Below, piece after piece: positions 15,478-21,619 of a DNA stretch of 28,358 nt. The translations under genes were made by a program, and so were the position numbers. The stretch is from positions 1 to 28,358 of IMG/VR virus record IMGVR_UViG_3300046744_000064. One strand, given 5' to 3'. The stretch comes from a virus. Position 1 is the first letter of the stretch; the number at the start of each line of letters is the position of its first letter. The notes beneath the pieces are model-generated. The model worked only from the letters and a program-made list of their open reading frames with translations, had not been told where the DNA came from and searched no databases.

Positions 15478-16609
15478 AATTAGGTCTTGTTAGTTTATTG
15501 TAGGTTGCGTATCGCATAGCATCAATGGCGTGGTTAAATGCATCTATAGGTTTGTTGAGTAGCTTGCCGTTCTTGTCCTCCACCCATTTATAGTTCCTCA
15601 TCTCTTTAACCAGGTTGTGACCTACTGCGTGCAGCTTGTATCTCTTGAGTACGTCAATACCTGCGTTGATGGAGTCAGCCCCCTTCTTGGTGGGCTTGAC
15701 ATTCCATCCCATCCTATACAGTTCCTCTATACTCTTAGGCTCTGCACTATCAGCATATATCTCTGCCCTGCGGTCAATGCCTAAGGCTCTCATCTTTTCT
15801 GAGATGTCCCTGTTCGTGAGGTTCGTTTCGTATATAAGTTCTTTCGCATAAAGACTATGGTCATCGCCATATACCGCCACGAGAGAAGTGGGGTCATTAG
15901 TGAAACCAAAGTCCATACCATAGGAGAGGAATTTAGCCTGTTCGGGAACTTCCTCTTCCACAAACGTAAAAACCGTTGCCTTGCTCTGACCCCTTTCACC
16001 CAATCCGTATATGCGCCAATAATCTTCATCCGTATCCCTGAGCCTCTCAATCTCAGATACAATAGTAGTATCAAGAAAGGGATTGTCAACATAGGTAGAC
16101 TTGATGAAGGTAACATCGTCTCTTGTGAGTAGCTTGTCGTATATCCAATGGAAGTCATCGGAGGGGTTGTAGTCGAGGTATATCTTTTCGGTGGTTCTAA
16201 CAAGGAGTTGGAAGAAGTCTTCCCAAGTAAGCTCGTTTGCCTCATTACAGAACAGGTAGTTCCTTCGTGCACCTCTCTTCTTCTGGGGTTGGTCAAGGCT
16301 GACAAACTCAATGATGTTTCCGTTGAGCCTGTAGATATGCTCTGATTTGTTATGATCCTTCTCATTGTATAGACCTGCATTAGTAAGTATCTCAATAAAG
16401 TCCCTCATAGCCGTCATTTTAAGTGACGGCAGGGACTTCCTTACAATAGTAAACACCTTACCCCTCTCGGATAAAGCAAGCACCATTATAAGCTGTAAGA
16501 GTGAGTAGGTCTTACCAGAACGTGTACCCCCTTGATTAACTACAATCTTAGTAGGGGCATTCCAATTCCTCTCAAATATCTCACTCGTCTGTAGGGCTAC
16601 GCTTGACAA
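15455..16609 (-). CDS. terL: Terminase large subunit (PBSX / Terminase_3 type)
   Basis: 384 aa. The ATPase domain has Walker A GGTRSGKT at residues 27-34, a Walker B-like YLFCNEANE at 118-126 and the segment IYLDYNPSDDFHW near 143-155. The nuclease domain has GMDFGFTNDP (D233), ADSAEP (D287) and DAFNHAIDAMRY near 356-367 as likely metal ligands. The enzyme pumps DNA into the prohead and cuts it. At 384 aa it is compact but complete for the family. The start overlaps the small-subunit gene by 29 nt. Confidence 0.93.
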   Translation of the reverse strand: MSSVALQTSEIFERNWNAPTKIVVNQGGTRSGKTYSLLQLIMVLALSERGKVFTIVRKSLPSLKMTAMRDFIEILTNAGLYNEKDHNKSEHIYRLNGNIIEFVSLDQPQKKRGARRNYLFCNEANELTWEDFFQLLVRTTEKIYLDYNPSDDFHWIYDKLLTRDDVTFIKSTYVDNPFLDTTIVSEIERLRDTDEDYWRIYGLGERGQSKATVFTFVEEEVPEQAKFLSYGMDFGFTNDPTSLVAVYGDDHSLYAKELIYETNLTNRDISEKMRALGIDRRAEIYADSAEPKSIEELYRMGWNVKPTKKGADSINAGIDVLKRYKLHAVGHNLVKEMRNYKWVEDKNGKLLNKPIDAFNHAIDAMRYATYNKLTRPNYGRYAVR

Positions 16610-16877
16610 TTTCTATCTTGACTTCGTTAATAGTTTCATCTGTCTCAATCTTATTCTCTACCCTTGCTAGTTTAGGGGTGGTGTACTCCGCCATCTTGTT
16701 AATAATATCCAAGGCCTCTTTAGGTGAGTCCTTAGCCACCTTGTTTAACCAAGTGGTCATATTCTCAAGGTTATCCTCTACGAGCTTTGTAAAGGCTTCT
16801 CTAATGGCGTTGGTGTTCTTGTTAGGTGTACCCTTTGCTCTGCCACCTTTCTTCTCTTGTCCTTCTTTAAACGGCAT
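16581..16877 (-). CDS. Terminase small subunit-like protein
   Basis: 98 aa. A basic N-terminus with GGRAKGTPNKNTNAIREAF is typical of short DNA-packaging proteins found just upstream of terL in Bacteroidetes and other phages, followed by a helical body and an acidic/basic C-terminus. It would select the packaging site and regulate the large subunit. Short for a small terminase but in the right place; assignment by motif and context. Confidence 0.65.
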   Translation of the reverse strand: MPFKEGQEKKGGRAKGTPNKNTNAIREAFTKLVEDNLENMTTWLNKVAKDSPKEALDIINKMAEYTTPKLARVENKIETDETINEVKIEIVKRSPTDE

Positions 16878-16906
16878 ACTATTATATTCTACTTTAGTAT
16901 GTTAAC

Positions 16907-17044
16907 CTAAAACTCTACAAATCGTTTTAGGAGTTCCTGTTCATCTCTAGCGAGTTGCCCCCTTAGGTGCACTTGTATGAGTACATCTAAGAGGGCTTTG
17001 TAGTTGTGCTTGTTGATAAGCATAAGTTCAGTACCTGGCTGCAT
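16907..17044 (-). CDS. Small protein, 45 aa
   Basis: ATG at 17044 overlaps the stop of the previous gene (TGATG). The product begins MQPGTELMLINKHNYKALLD and continues with a helical, charged stretch to KRFVEF. It is the last gene before the terminase cassette; a 29-nt gap follows. Function unknown; coupling supports a real gene. Confidence 0.65.
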   Translation of the reverse strand: MQPGTELMLINKHNYKALLDVLIQVHLRGQLARDEQELLKRFVEF

Positions 17045-17250
17045 CAGAACTTTAGTAATCGTTTCCTGCGTTCGTATTTCCTGATGAGGTTGCCTAGGTT
17101 GTACAGGTGTTTAGATGTCCCCTCGTTAAAGCCTGTGTGGGCTGACGAGGTGACTGTGTTTATTATCTCCCATCTGAGGTCTGTGATATATAGTGATGTA
17201 TATCTAAGGTGTCGTTTCTTGCGGAGGTAGTTCTGTATTCTCTTCTTCAT
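17044..17250 (-). CDS. Small very basic protein, 68 aa
   Basis: 68 aa from the ATG at 17250, rich in Arg and Lys (MKKRIQNYLRKKRHLRY at the start, IRKYERRKRLLKF at the end). It overlaps the previous gene by 47 nt; an ATG at 17283 would overlap more. The high positive charge suggests nucleic-acid binding, but no fold is recognised. Confidence 0.6.
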   Translation of the reverse strand: MKKRIQNYLRKKRHLRYTSLYITDLRWEIINTVTSSAHTGFNEGTSKHLYNLGNLIRKYERRKRLLKF

Positions 17251-17365
17251 CTGATTTAACTTTTTTGATAGCATTCCGTTCAACTATGCGCTCGGCAATT
17301 TTGTTGCCGACTCGCTGCATTGCCCGTCTTGATCTTCGGTTGGGCTTATGGTCATTATTTTTCAT
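17204..17365 (-). CDS. Small basic protein, 53 aa
   Basis: ATG at 17365, TAG at 17204. The product begins MKNNDHKPNRRSRRAMQRVG, has an amphipathic helix (IAERIVERNAIKKVK), then an acidic stretch and a Pro-rich end. It begins inside the end of the preceding membrane micro-gene. Possibly nucleic-acid binding by charge; unknown function. Confidence 0.55.
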   Translation of the reverse strand: MKNNDHKPNRRSRRAMQRVGNKIAERIVERNAIKKVKSDEEENTELPPQETTP

Positions 17366-17459
17366 ACCTGTCTAGCTGTTTCCTAACCTCTTTACAGCGT
17401 AGGTATTCCCTACGCAACATATATAGTACCATTATGGTAACAAGGATTAGACTAATCAT
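17355..17459 (-). CDS. Membrane microprotein, 34 aa
   Basis: MISLILVTIMVLYMLRREYL followed by a charged helix (KEVRKQLDRYEK). It has one predicted transmembrane helix (residues 2-14) and a short cytoplasmic tail. It overlaps the end of the previous 21-codon ORF by 8 nt and the next gene by 11 nt. Very short, so coding status is likely but not certain. Confidence 0.5.
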   Translation of the reverse strand: MISLILVTIMVLYMLRREYLRCKEVRKQLDRYEK

Positions 17460-17517
17460 TCTCTATACCGTTATCGTTAAGGTCTCGGTTCATTAATTCA
17501 ATGAGCGTGTCTTTCAT
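17452..17517 (-). CDS. Very short ORF, 21 aa
   Basis: MKDTLIELMNRDLNDNGIEN then D and stop. It follows a 62-nt gap with direct repeats and ends overlapping the membrane microprotein start. It may be a leader peptide or coupling device. Evidence is only its placement and the good frame. Confidence 0.35.
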   Translation of the reverse strand: MKDTLIELMNRDLNDNGIEND

Positions 17518-17523
17518 TTCTCT

Positions 17524-17587
17524 TTGGTGTTAAAGGTTTGCGCCTACTTTTATATGTGTGCGCCTATTTTTCGTTGGTGTTAAAGGT
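17524..17587. repeat. Nested direct repeats in a short gene gap
   Basis: TTGGTGTTAAAGGT occurs perfectly at 17524-17537 and 17574-17587 (50 bp apart). Between them TGCGCCTA occurs at 17539-17546 and 17559-17566 (20 bp apart, about two helical turns). The same-face spacing suggests protein-binding sites. It fills the gap between the 46-aa and 21-aa genes. Confidence 0.8.
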
Positions 17588-17720
17588 CGTGTTCTATGTT
17601 CTTCCTCTCAATATACCTGCGCCACATATTAGCAGCCCAAGCCTTTCTCTGCATCTTGTTAGGATACACCTTTCTTAACCTCGCATTTGCTATGCGTAGG
17701 AATTGGTTCATCTTGTTCAT
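17580..17720 (-). CDS. Small basic protein after the HNH gene, 46 aa
   Basis: ATG at 17720 overlaps the HNH stop by 4 nt (ATGA). The product, MNKMNQFLRIANARLRKVYP then KMQRKAWAANMWRRYIERK, is basic and helical. It may bind nucleic acid; no domain is recognised. The coupling and clean frame support it. Confidence 0.65.
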   Translation of the reverse strand: MNKMNQFLRIANARLRKVYPNKMQRKAWAANMWRRYIERKNIEHDL

Positions 17721-17962
17721 AGTAATTTATTGTGAATGGTTTGTAGCATCTCTTTGTGTTCTGGGTAGTCACCGTACTTCAAGTGGCAAGGGCGGCAGAC
17801 CGCCATAAGGTTTTCTATAGTGTCCCTATCCTTACTGCCCCCGCTGCCCCTGTTCTCTATGTGGTGGATGTCCACGGCCCTAGAGCCGCAAACCTCACAC
17901 CCTATAAAGTCATCTAAGACATAGCTGAAATAGTTCATATATATCTTAGTGTGCTTTTTCAC
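17717..17962 (-). CDS. HNH endonuclease
   Basis: 81 aa, a complete HNH domain: C22 and C25 (CEVC), DIHHIENRGSGG with H33/H34, N51 and VCRPCH (C56, C59, H60). The two Cys pairs should hold a structural zinc; H34 and N51 are likely catalytic. Phage HNH proteins near terminase often assist cutting at packaging, which fits its place a few small genes upstream of terS. It overlaps the exonuclease stop by 4 nt. A free-standing homing-type nuclease is the alternative. Confidence 0.85.
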   Translation of the reverse strand: MKKHTKIYMNYFSYVLDDFIGCEVCGSRAVDIHHIENRGSGGSKDRDTIENLMAVCRPCHLKYGDYPEHKEMLQTIHNKLL

Positions 17963-18762
17963 AACTCTCCGCTAATGGTATAGTTATTTACCTCTTGCTG
18001 AATCTCCTCCAGAGTTCGATCCTCGAAGAAGTCGCTGTACTGCTGAAGGGCGTACATCACCTTCTCCTCTCCCTTATTATAGAAATCCTCAGAGACTGAG
18101 TACACCCCTACATCACAACTTAGTTTATCTATGACCAAGAACTTAAACTTGGTGTAGTCTACATTGAATAGACGGCAGTAGATATACACCTGAACATCAT
18201 AAGAGTATTTATGCCTTGCTGAATACACAAAGTTCCTGAGGTCTGAAGATGTCTTCAAATCAATTATAGTACCATCATTCTTTATGATGTCGGCCTTACC
18301 CCTGAAAGGATACCCCTCTATGTAGTCAACGGCAGGCTGTTCAAATGAGGCATCTCGTAGTAGCTCTACTGCTTGGTGATTCTTGAACAGGGCTTCAGTC
18401 ATACGCTCTGCAAGTTTACGCTCCTTTGTAGTGTAGAGTAAGTGGTTGGGATGTTCCGCTTTCGCCTCTTTCCACTTCTTAGCGTTCTTACTAGCCACAT
18501 CAATAAACGTCATCTCATCTATCTTGTGTGGCTCTAGTATCATTGTGTGGATGAGCCTACCATCCCGTAGGGCTTGGCTGTTAGTCTCCTCCCCGTACTG
18601 CATTAGATTGTAGTACGTCCTAGGGCTGTCGAGTAGCTTCTTTAAGTTGCTGCTACTAAAAGCCACCTTACCAAGGTAGCCATAGTAGAAGTCATCATCG
18701 TGGGCTTTGTCTACGAGGTAGCTTTGGTCGTGCTCCTCTCCGTTTAGCATTCTGATTTTCAT
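17959..18762 (-). CDS. PD-(D/E)XK exonuclease, exonuclease VIII/RecE-like
   Basis: 267 aa. The family core is visible: GRLIHTMILEP (68-78), FEQPA with E141, RGKADII with D158, IIDLKTSS with D168 and K170, and YDVQVYIY with Q191. These make the two-metal site of 5'-3' exonucleases used in phage recombination and end processing. No annealing partner (RecT type) is recognised nearby; the SSB-like protein at 22599 might stand in. It starts 7 nt after the previous gene and overlaps the HNH gene. Confidence 0.85.
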   Translation of the reverse strand: MKIRMLNGEEHDQSYLVDKAHDDDFYYGYLGKVAFSSSNLKKLLDSPRTYYNLMQYGEETNSQALRDGRLIHTMILEPHKIDEMTFIDVASKNAKKWKEAKAEHPNHLLYTTKERKLAERMTEALFKNHQAVELLRDASFEQPAVDYIEGYPFRGKADIIKNDGTIIDLKTSSDLRNFVYSARHKYSYDVQVYIYCRLFNVDYTKFKFLVIDKLSCDVGVYSVSEDFYNKGEEKVMYALQQYSDFFEDRTLEEIQQEVNNYTISGEL

Positions 18763-18769
18763 ATATATT

Positions 18770-19015
18770 CTATTTGGTTAATCCCATTGCAAGCAAAAAG
18801 CGTTGCCCCTTGTCAGGGTCAATGCCTTTTATCAATCTATAAATAAAGGCAGAGGCTCGCTTTGTAGAAGCTACCTCCGCCTTTGTACTATCTATCCCTA
18901 GGTTAGTGTATAGGGATGCATCTATTTTTAGGAGTTCATCTATCGTCTCCTTGTCCGTTAAGGCATCCTCAAATACTATCTGTGCCTTGTAAATCGCTTC
19001 AGTGTGCTTCATCAT
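18770..19015 (-). CDS. Hypothetical helical protein, 81 aa
   Basis: 81 aa, starting MMKHTEAIYKAQIVFEDALT, helical throughout, ending KGQRFLLAMGLTK. It overlaps the preceding Cys-rich gene by 4 nt (ATGA) and precedes the exonuclease by 7 nt. Function is not recognised; co-expression with recombination genes is likely. Confidence 0.7.
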   Translation of the reverse strand: MMKHTEAIYKAQIVFEDALTDKETIDELLKIDASLYTNLGIDSTKAEVASTKRASAFIYRLIKGIDPDKGQRFLLAMGLTK

Positions 19016-19191
19016 TTCTGTAGTTGTATTTGACGTTCTACTATATTTTCATCATCACATTCGCAAGAAGAACTACTACACTCTCGGCAGCAGTTGCACT
19101 GCCAATCGTCATAACTAGTCTCACCACATATCTCACAGGTAGCATCGTGGTACTCCTGATAGCTTGCAAGTTCTCTGTCTAGGTAGTCCAT
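19012..19191 (-). CDS. Cys-rich zinc-ribbon-like microprotein, 59 aa
   Basis: Frame from ATG 19191 (TAATG overlap) to TGA 19012. Cysteines occur as CEIC, then CNCCREC and CEC, ten in total residues-spread between 19 and 45, consistent with one or two zinc sites. The acidic tail DDENIVERQIQ follows. Both ends are coupled to neighbours, so it is very likely real. Possibly a protein- or nucleic-acid-binding zinc protein. Confidence 0.7.
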   Translation of the reverse strand: MDYLDRELASYQEYHDATCEICGETSYDDWQCNCCRECSSSSCECDDENIVERQIQLQK

Positions 19192-19325
19192 TATACAGGT
19201 AGATTAAATAGGTTCTCAATCAACTCATACAACGCTAGCATTCCTGTGATCCCAACCAGAACCAAGAGGGATGCAGCACCACCATAAACAATGTTTTCCT
19301 TTCGTGTAAATACTCTTTTAGACAT
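19191..19325 (-). CDS. Membrane microprotein, 44 aa
   Basis: MSKRVFTRKENIVYGGAASL then a hydrophobic stretch (VLVGITGMLALYELI). One transmembrane helix at about 14-33 with a basic N-terminus inside. It starts 56 nt after the end of the nuclease-like gene and is coupled to the Cys-rich gene. Function unknown. Confidence 0.65.
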   Translation of the reverse strand: MSKRVFTRKENIVYGGAASLLVLVGITGMLALYELIENLFNLPV

Positions 19326-19380
19326 AAGCATAAAATTTAGTTATGCTCGAATATACACAAAATAGTTAACAATCTAAAAG

Positions 19381-19779
19381 CTAATTGTCCTCATTTATTT
19401 TTTTCGCTAGGGCAATGGGTAGGAATCCCACCTCCTTGACTACCTTTCTTCTGTCAGGGAAATCGGTGGTCTTAGGGAGACCCCCTTTCATTTCCCATTT
19501 AATATCCTTTATCTCTCCAAGGTTAAAGGCATAGATACCTTCAGGTGTTGAGTTAATATAAAACGGTAGTGTTCCGTGCTTCTCTGCTCGCAACATCAAA
19601 GCATCATACTTGTCCTTCTCTATTAGAAGTTCATCGTAGTGAGTCCTGCGACACTTAAGTTCAATATCCATATTCCACTTCTTGCTGAAGCAGTCGTACC
19701 TGGAATACTGCTCACCACTCTGTTCGAGGTCAGCTATAAAACAAGCCTTGATAATGAGAAAAAGTTTACTCTCGGTCAT
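19381..19779 (-). CDS. Possible PD-(D/E)XK nuclease, 132 aa
   Basis: 132 aa. The central WNMDIELKCRRTHYDELLIE segment has the D-x-E-x-K spacing of restriction-like nuclease folds, after an N-terminal helix and a short hairpin, with a following helix and strands. A Holliday-junction or VRR-type nuclease is possible, but the fold call is from one motif. It overlaps the previous gene by 14 nt; a 55-nt gap without genes follows. Confidence 0.5.
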   Translation of the reverse strand: MTESKLFLIIKACFIADLEQSGEQYSRYDCFSKKWNMDIELKCRRTHYDELLIEKDKYDALMLRAEKHGTLPFYINSTPEGIYAFNLGEIKDIKWEMKGGLPKTTDFPDRRKVVKEVGFLPIALAKKINEDN

Positions 19780-20191
19780 ACTCAGTGTATACCTTTCTCA
19801 ATTCATTTATCCAAGACTTCCAAGTCTTAGGGCTACAGCTACAAGGTATATCAAACTTATGATTAAACACCCTAGCGTGAATCTCGGCTAAAGGTCGTGT
19901 ATACTTCTCTGGTACATTCGTGCCGTCAAAGGTCGCATAGAAGTCCTTTAAAAACTCATACTCTTTCTCCTCCAAGCATTCGGTATGCTTGTACGGAAAG
20001 ATTGCATTTAGTTTCTTCTTGCGCTCATCACATCCACAGTCTACACCCGTAGCCTCTGTGAACATCTTAACAGCTTTCTTTATACCTGTGGCTTCTGTGA
20101 TCTTCTCAACAGTGTCACCTAATCCTTTACTCTTAGTTGAGGATTTCTTTTTTGTACTCTTCGTACTCTTCGTAGAGGTTTTCTCTGACAT
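19766..20191 (-). CDS. Hypothetical Cys-containing phage protein, 141 aa
   Basis: 141 aa with a low-complexity Lys/Ser/Thr N-terminus (1-22), then GLGDTVEKITEATGIKKAVK, VDCGCDERKKKLNAIFPY and, near the end, CSCSPKTWKSWINELRKVY. The two CxC pairs could bind a metal. I recall similar proteins next to replication genes in Bacteroidetes phages, with no known function. Its start lies 59 nt inside the sigma-factor gene, so the low-complexity part could be overlap-derived, with the true start later. Confidence 0.7.
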   Translation of the reverse strand: MSEKTSTKSTKSTKKKSSTKSKGLGDTVEKITEATGIKKAVKMFTEATGVDCGCDERKKKLNAIFPYKHTECLEEKEYEFLKDFYATFDGTNVPEKYTRPLAEIHARVFNHKFDIPCSCSPKTWKSWINELRKVYTEYDRE

Positions 20192-20660
20192 ACTCCTTTG
20201 CTTTATTAAGTGTAGTAAAAATTGTTCTTAAGCTGATGGTGGTCTCCTTCTCAATGTCCCTCATAGATAAGTCTGTTGTGTGGTACAACTCGAACATCTT
20301 GTAATCAAACCAATGCATCTCTCTAGCCTTATCAAATATCGTATCTAGAAAGCGGTCAAGGCTCTCCTCATTCTCACGACCCAACTCTTCACTGAACTCA
20401 TCGTGGTCGTGGTACTCTTCAACAAAAACTAAGAGGTCTTTTTTATCCTGAAACTTCCTTACCATATTACGAAGGGTGACCCAAATAAATAGTTTATTGG
20501 GTTCATCTCCGTACATAATTCTTTCAGGATCGTCAACGTACTTATTAAGCCTGAGGTACATCTCTTGCACAATGTCCTCAGCATAAGCACCTGCACCAAA
20601 CTTATAGGCCATCTTAATCCATTCCTTATGGTAGGCGGCAAGCAACTCTAATAGGTTCAT
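20133..20660 (-). CDS. Phage RNA polymerase sigma factor (ECF-like)
   Basis: 175 aa from the ATG at 20660, which overlaps the stop of the membrane microprotein (ATGA). A frame-extending ATG at 20714 would add an unlike Arg-rich 18-residue piece and is rejected. Region 2 is seen at about 25-70 (AEDIVQEMYLRL, then FIWVTLRNMVRKFQ), and region 4 with a helix-turn-helix at about 120-162 (MFELYHTTDLSMRDIEKETT, SLRTIFTTLNKAKEYV). It should redirect host RNA polymerase to phage promoters, possibly for late genes. Confidence 0.75.
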   Translation of the reverse strand: MNLLELLAAYHKEWIKMAYKFGAGAYAEDIVQEMYLRLNKYVDDPERIMYGDEPNKLFIWVTLRNMVRKFQDKKDLLVFVEEYHDHDEFSEELGRENEESLDRFLDTIFDKAREMHWFDYKMFELYHTTDLSMRDIEKETTISLRTIFTTLNKAKEYVRENLYEEYEEYKKEILN

Positions 20661-20827
20661 TCTCCTTCTCCTTCTGTAGACCAAGTGACTACAATGGCCA
20701 AGACCCCGAAGCACAACTGCAAAGAGTGGTACTTGGGGTCTTGATAGTCTTCATCCATCGTGGAGTTCCAATAGTTAACTCCTACTATAATACCTGCTAG
20801 GGGTGCTACATCAATCGCTAAATTCAT
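20657..20827 (-). CDS. Small membrane protein, 56 aa
   Basis: MNLAIDVAPLAGIIVGVNYW, a loop with DEDYQDPKYHS, then LQLCFGVLAIVVTW. One or two membrane helices. It overlaps the DnaA-like gene by 17 nt and the sigma-factor start by 4 nt. The coupling fixes the sigma start and supports this gene. Function unknown. Confidence 0.65.
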   Translation of the reverse strand: MNLAIDVAPLAGIIVGVNYWNSTMDEDYQDPKYHSLQLCFGVLAIVVTWSTEGEGE

Positions 20828-21251
20828 ATTCCTTTTTCATTTCTTTTATAAGGCGGTCTTTGTCACGCACTTTACCTCGTAACTCCAACATCTCCTCACG
20901 CAACTCGTCAAGACGTTGCTGAAGGAGAGCGTTGTGTTTCGTAAGTTGCCACTTCTCACTACCTATCTCTGAGCCTCGTAGCTTCTCAACAATCGTGCAA
21001 CTCTCATTGAACAATTTCATATAGCTGCTGTCAAAGCGGAGGTTCATCTCGTGGGACTTTGTGGCGTGGATAACGGTGGCGTGGTCTTTACCTGTCACCC
21101 TCGCTATTTCCAAGGTTGTATACAACTCTCTAGCGGCTACCATAAAGGCAAACCTTGCCATTACATTAGGTCGCTGTCTGTTTCTCTGTATGTTGTGAAT
21201 ATCAACGTAGTGGTTGTATTCCTCCTGTAATTCAATTATGCTTGCTTTCAT
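20811..21251 (-). CDS. DnaA domain IV-like DNA-binding protein with coiled coil
   Basis: 146 aa. Residues about 30-72 read ARFAFMVAARELYTTLEIAR then VTGKDHATVIHATKSHE, which carries the DnaA domain IV signature (helix, TxxEIAxxxGKDHATVIHA), the part of DnaA that reads DnaA boxes. The C-terminal half (100-142) is a coiled coil. The AAA+ domain is absent. It is coupled by 4-nt overlap to the gene before it and lies two genes after the helicase, so an origin-binding or host-initiation role in phage replication is likely. Confidence 0.75.
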   Translation of the reverse strand: MKASIIELQEEYNHYVDIHNIQRNRQRPNVMARFAFMVAARELYTTLEIARVTGKDHATVIHATKSHEMNLRFDSSYMKLFNESCTIVEKLRGSEIGSEKWQLTKHNALLQQRLDELREEMLELRGKVRDKDRLIKEMKKEYEFSD

Positions 21252-21592
21252 CGTAAGTATTCATCTAGTTCATCAAACTGCGCCTCATACTTAGATACCC
21301 TTTCGCTAAGATTTCTTATCGTCAACTTTAACTCAGCATTCTTTGCTTGGGCATCCCATATGATACGCTGCACTTCCTCTACCATATCAATGGCAGAATC
21401 CATAGCACCATACACACTCAACACATCTAAGAATAAATTCATATCCTCTTCATTGTTTGGGTCTTCAGGTTTTATTCGGTTGGCTATATCAGTCAAGAGC
21501 TGATTCTTAGTGCGTAGCCAGAGCAACGTCATACTCTTGCTCTCGGCATAACGCCATCGGTCACTATCTAAAGGGTGTCTCTCTTCACTCAT
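21248..21592 (-). CDS. Hypothetical coiled-coil protein, 114 aa
   Basis: 114 aa, helical, with a C-terminal coiled coil (NAELKLTIRNLSERVSKYEA). It lies between the helicase and the DnaA-like gene and overlaps the latter by 4 nt. A helicase-loading or adaptor role is possible by position only. The 27-nt leader contains TATATTTA, near the Bacteroidetes -7 consensus, but no good -33 box. Confidence 0.65.
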   Translation of the reverse strand: MSEERHPLDSDRWRYAESKSMTLLWLRTKNQLLTDIANRIKPEDPNNEEDMNLFLDVLSVYGAMDSAIDMVEEVQRIIWDAQAKNAELKLTIRNLSERVSKYEAQFDELDEYLR

Positions 21593-21619
21593 CGTTTATA
21601 AATATAGTATAAGTTTCGG

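Noticed and set aside
15790-16395. 201-codon minus-strand frame inside terL
   Set aside because: It is a shifted frame within a terminase with intact ATPase and nuclease motifs; the product is Arg/Thr/Ser-rich with no family features.
17524-17587. CRISPR array
   Set aside because: Only two copies of each short repeat, with unequal spacing and no cas genes; more like binding sites.
20661-20714. Upstream extension of the sigma factor to an ATG at 20714
   Set aside because: It adds an Arg-rich stretch unlike sigma factors and lies inside the coupled 56-aa membrane gene; the ATGA overlap at 20660 fits better.
21593-21619. Promoter with TATATTTA before the 114-aa gene
   Set aside because: One base off the -7 consensus, and no TTTG box at the right distance; too weak in an AT-rich gap to list as a feature.
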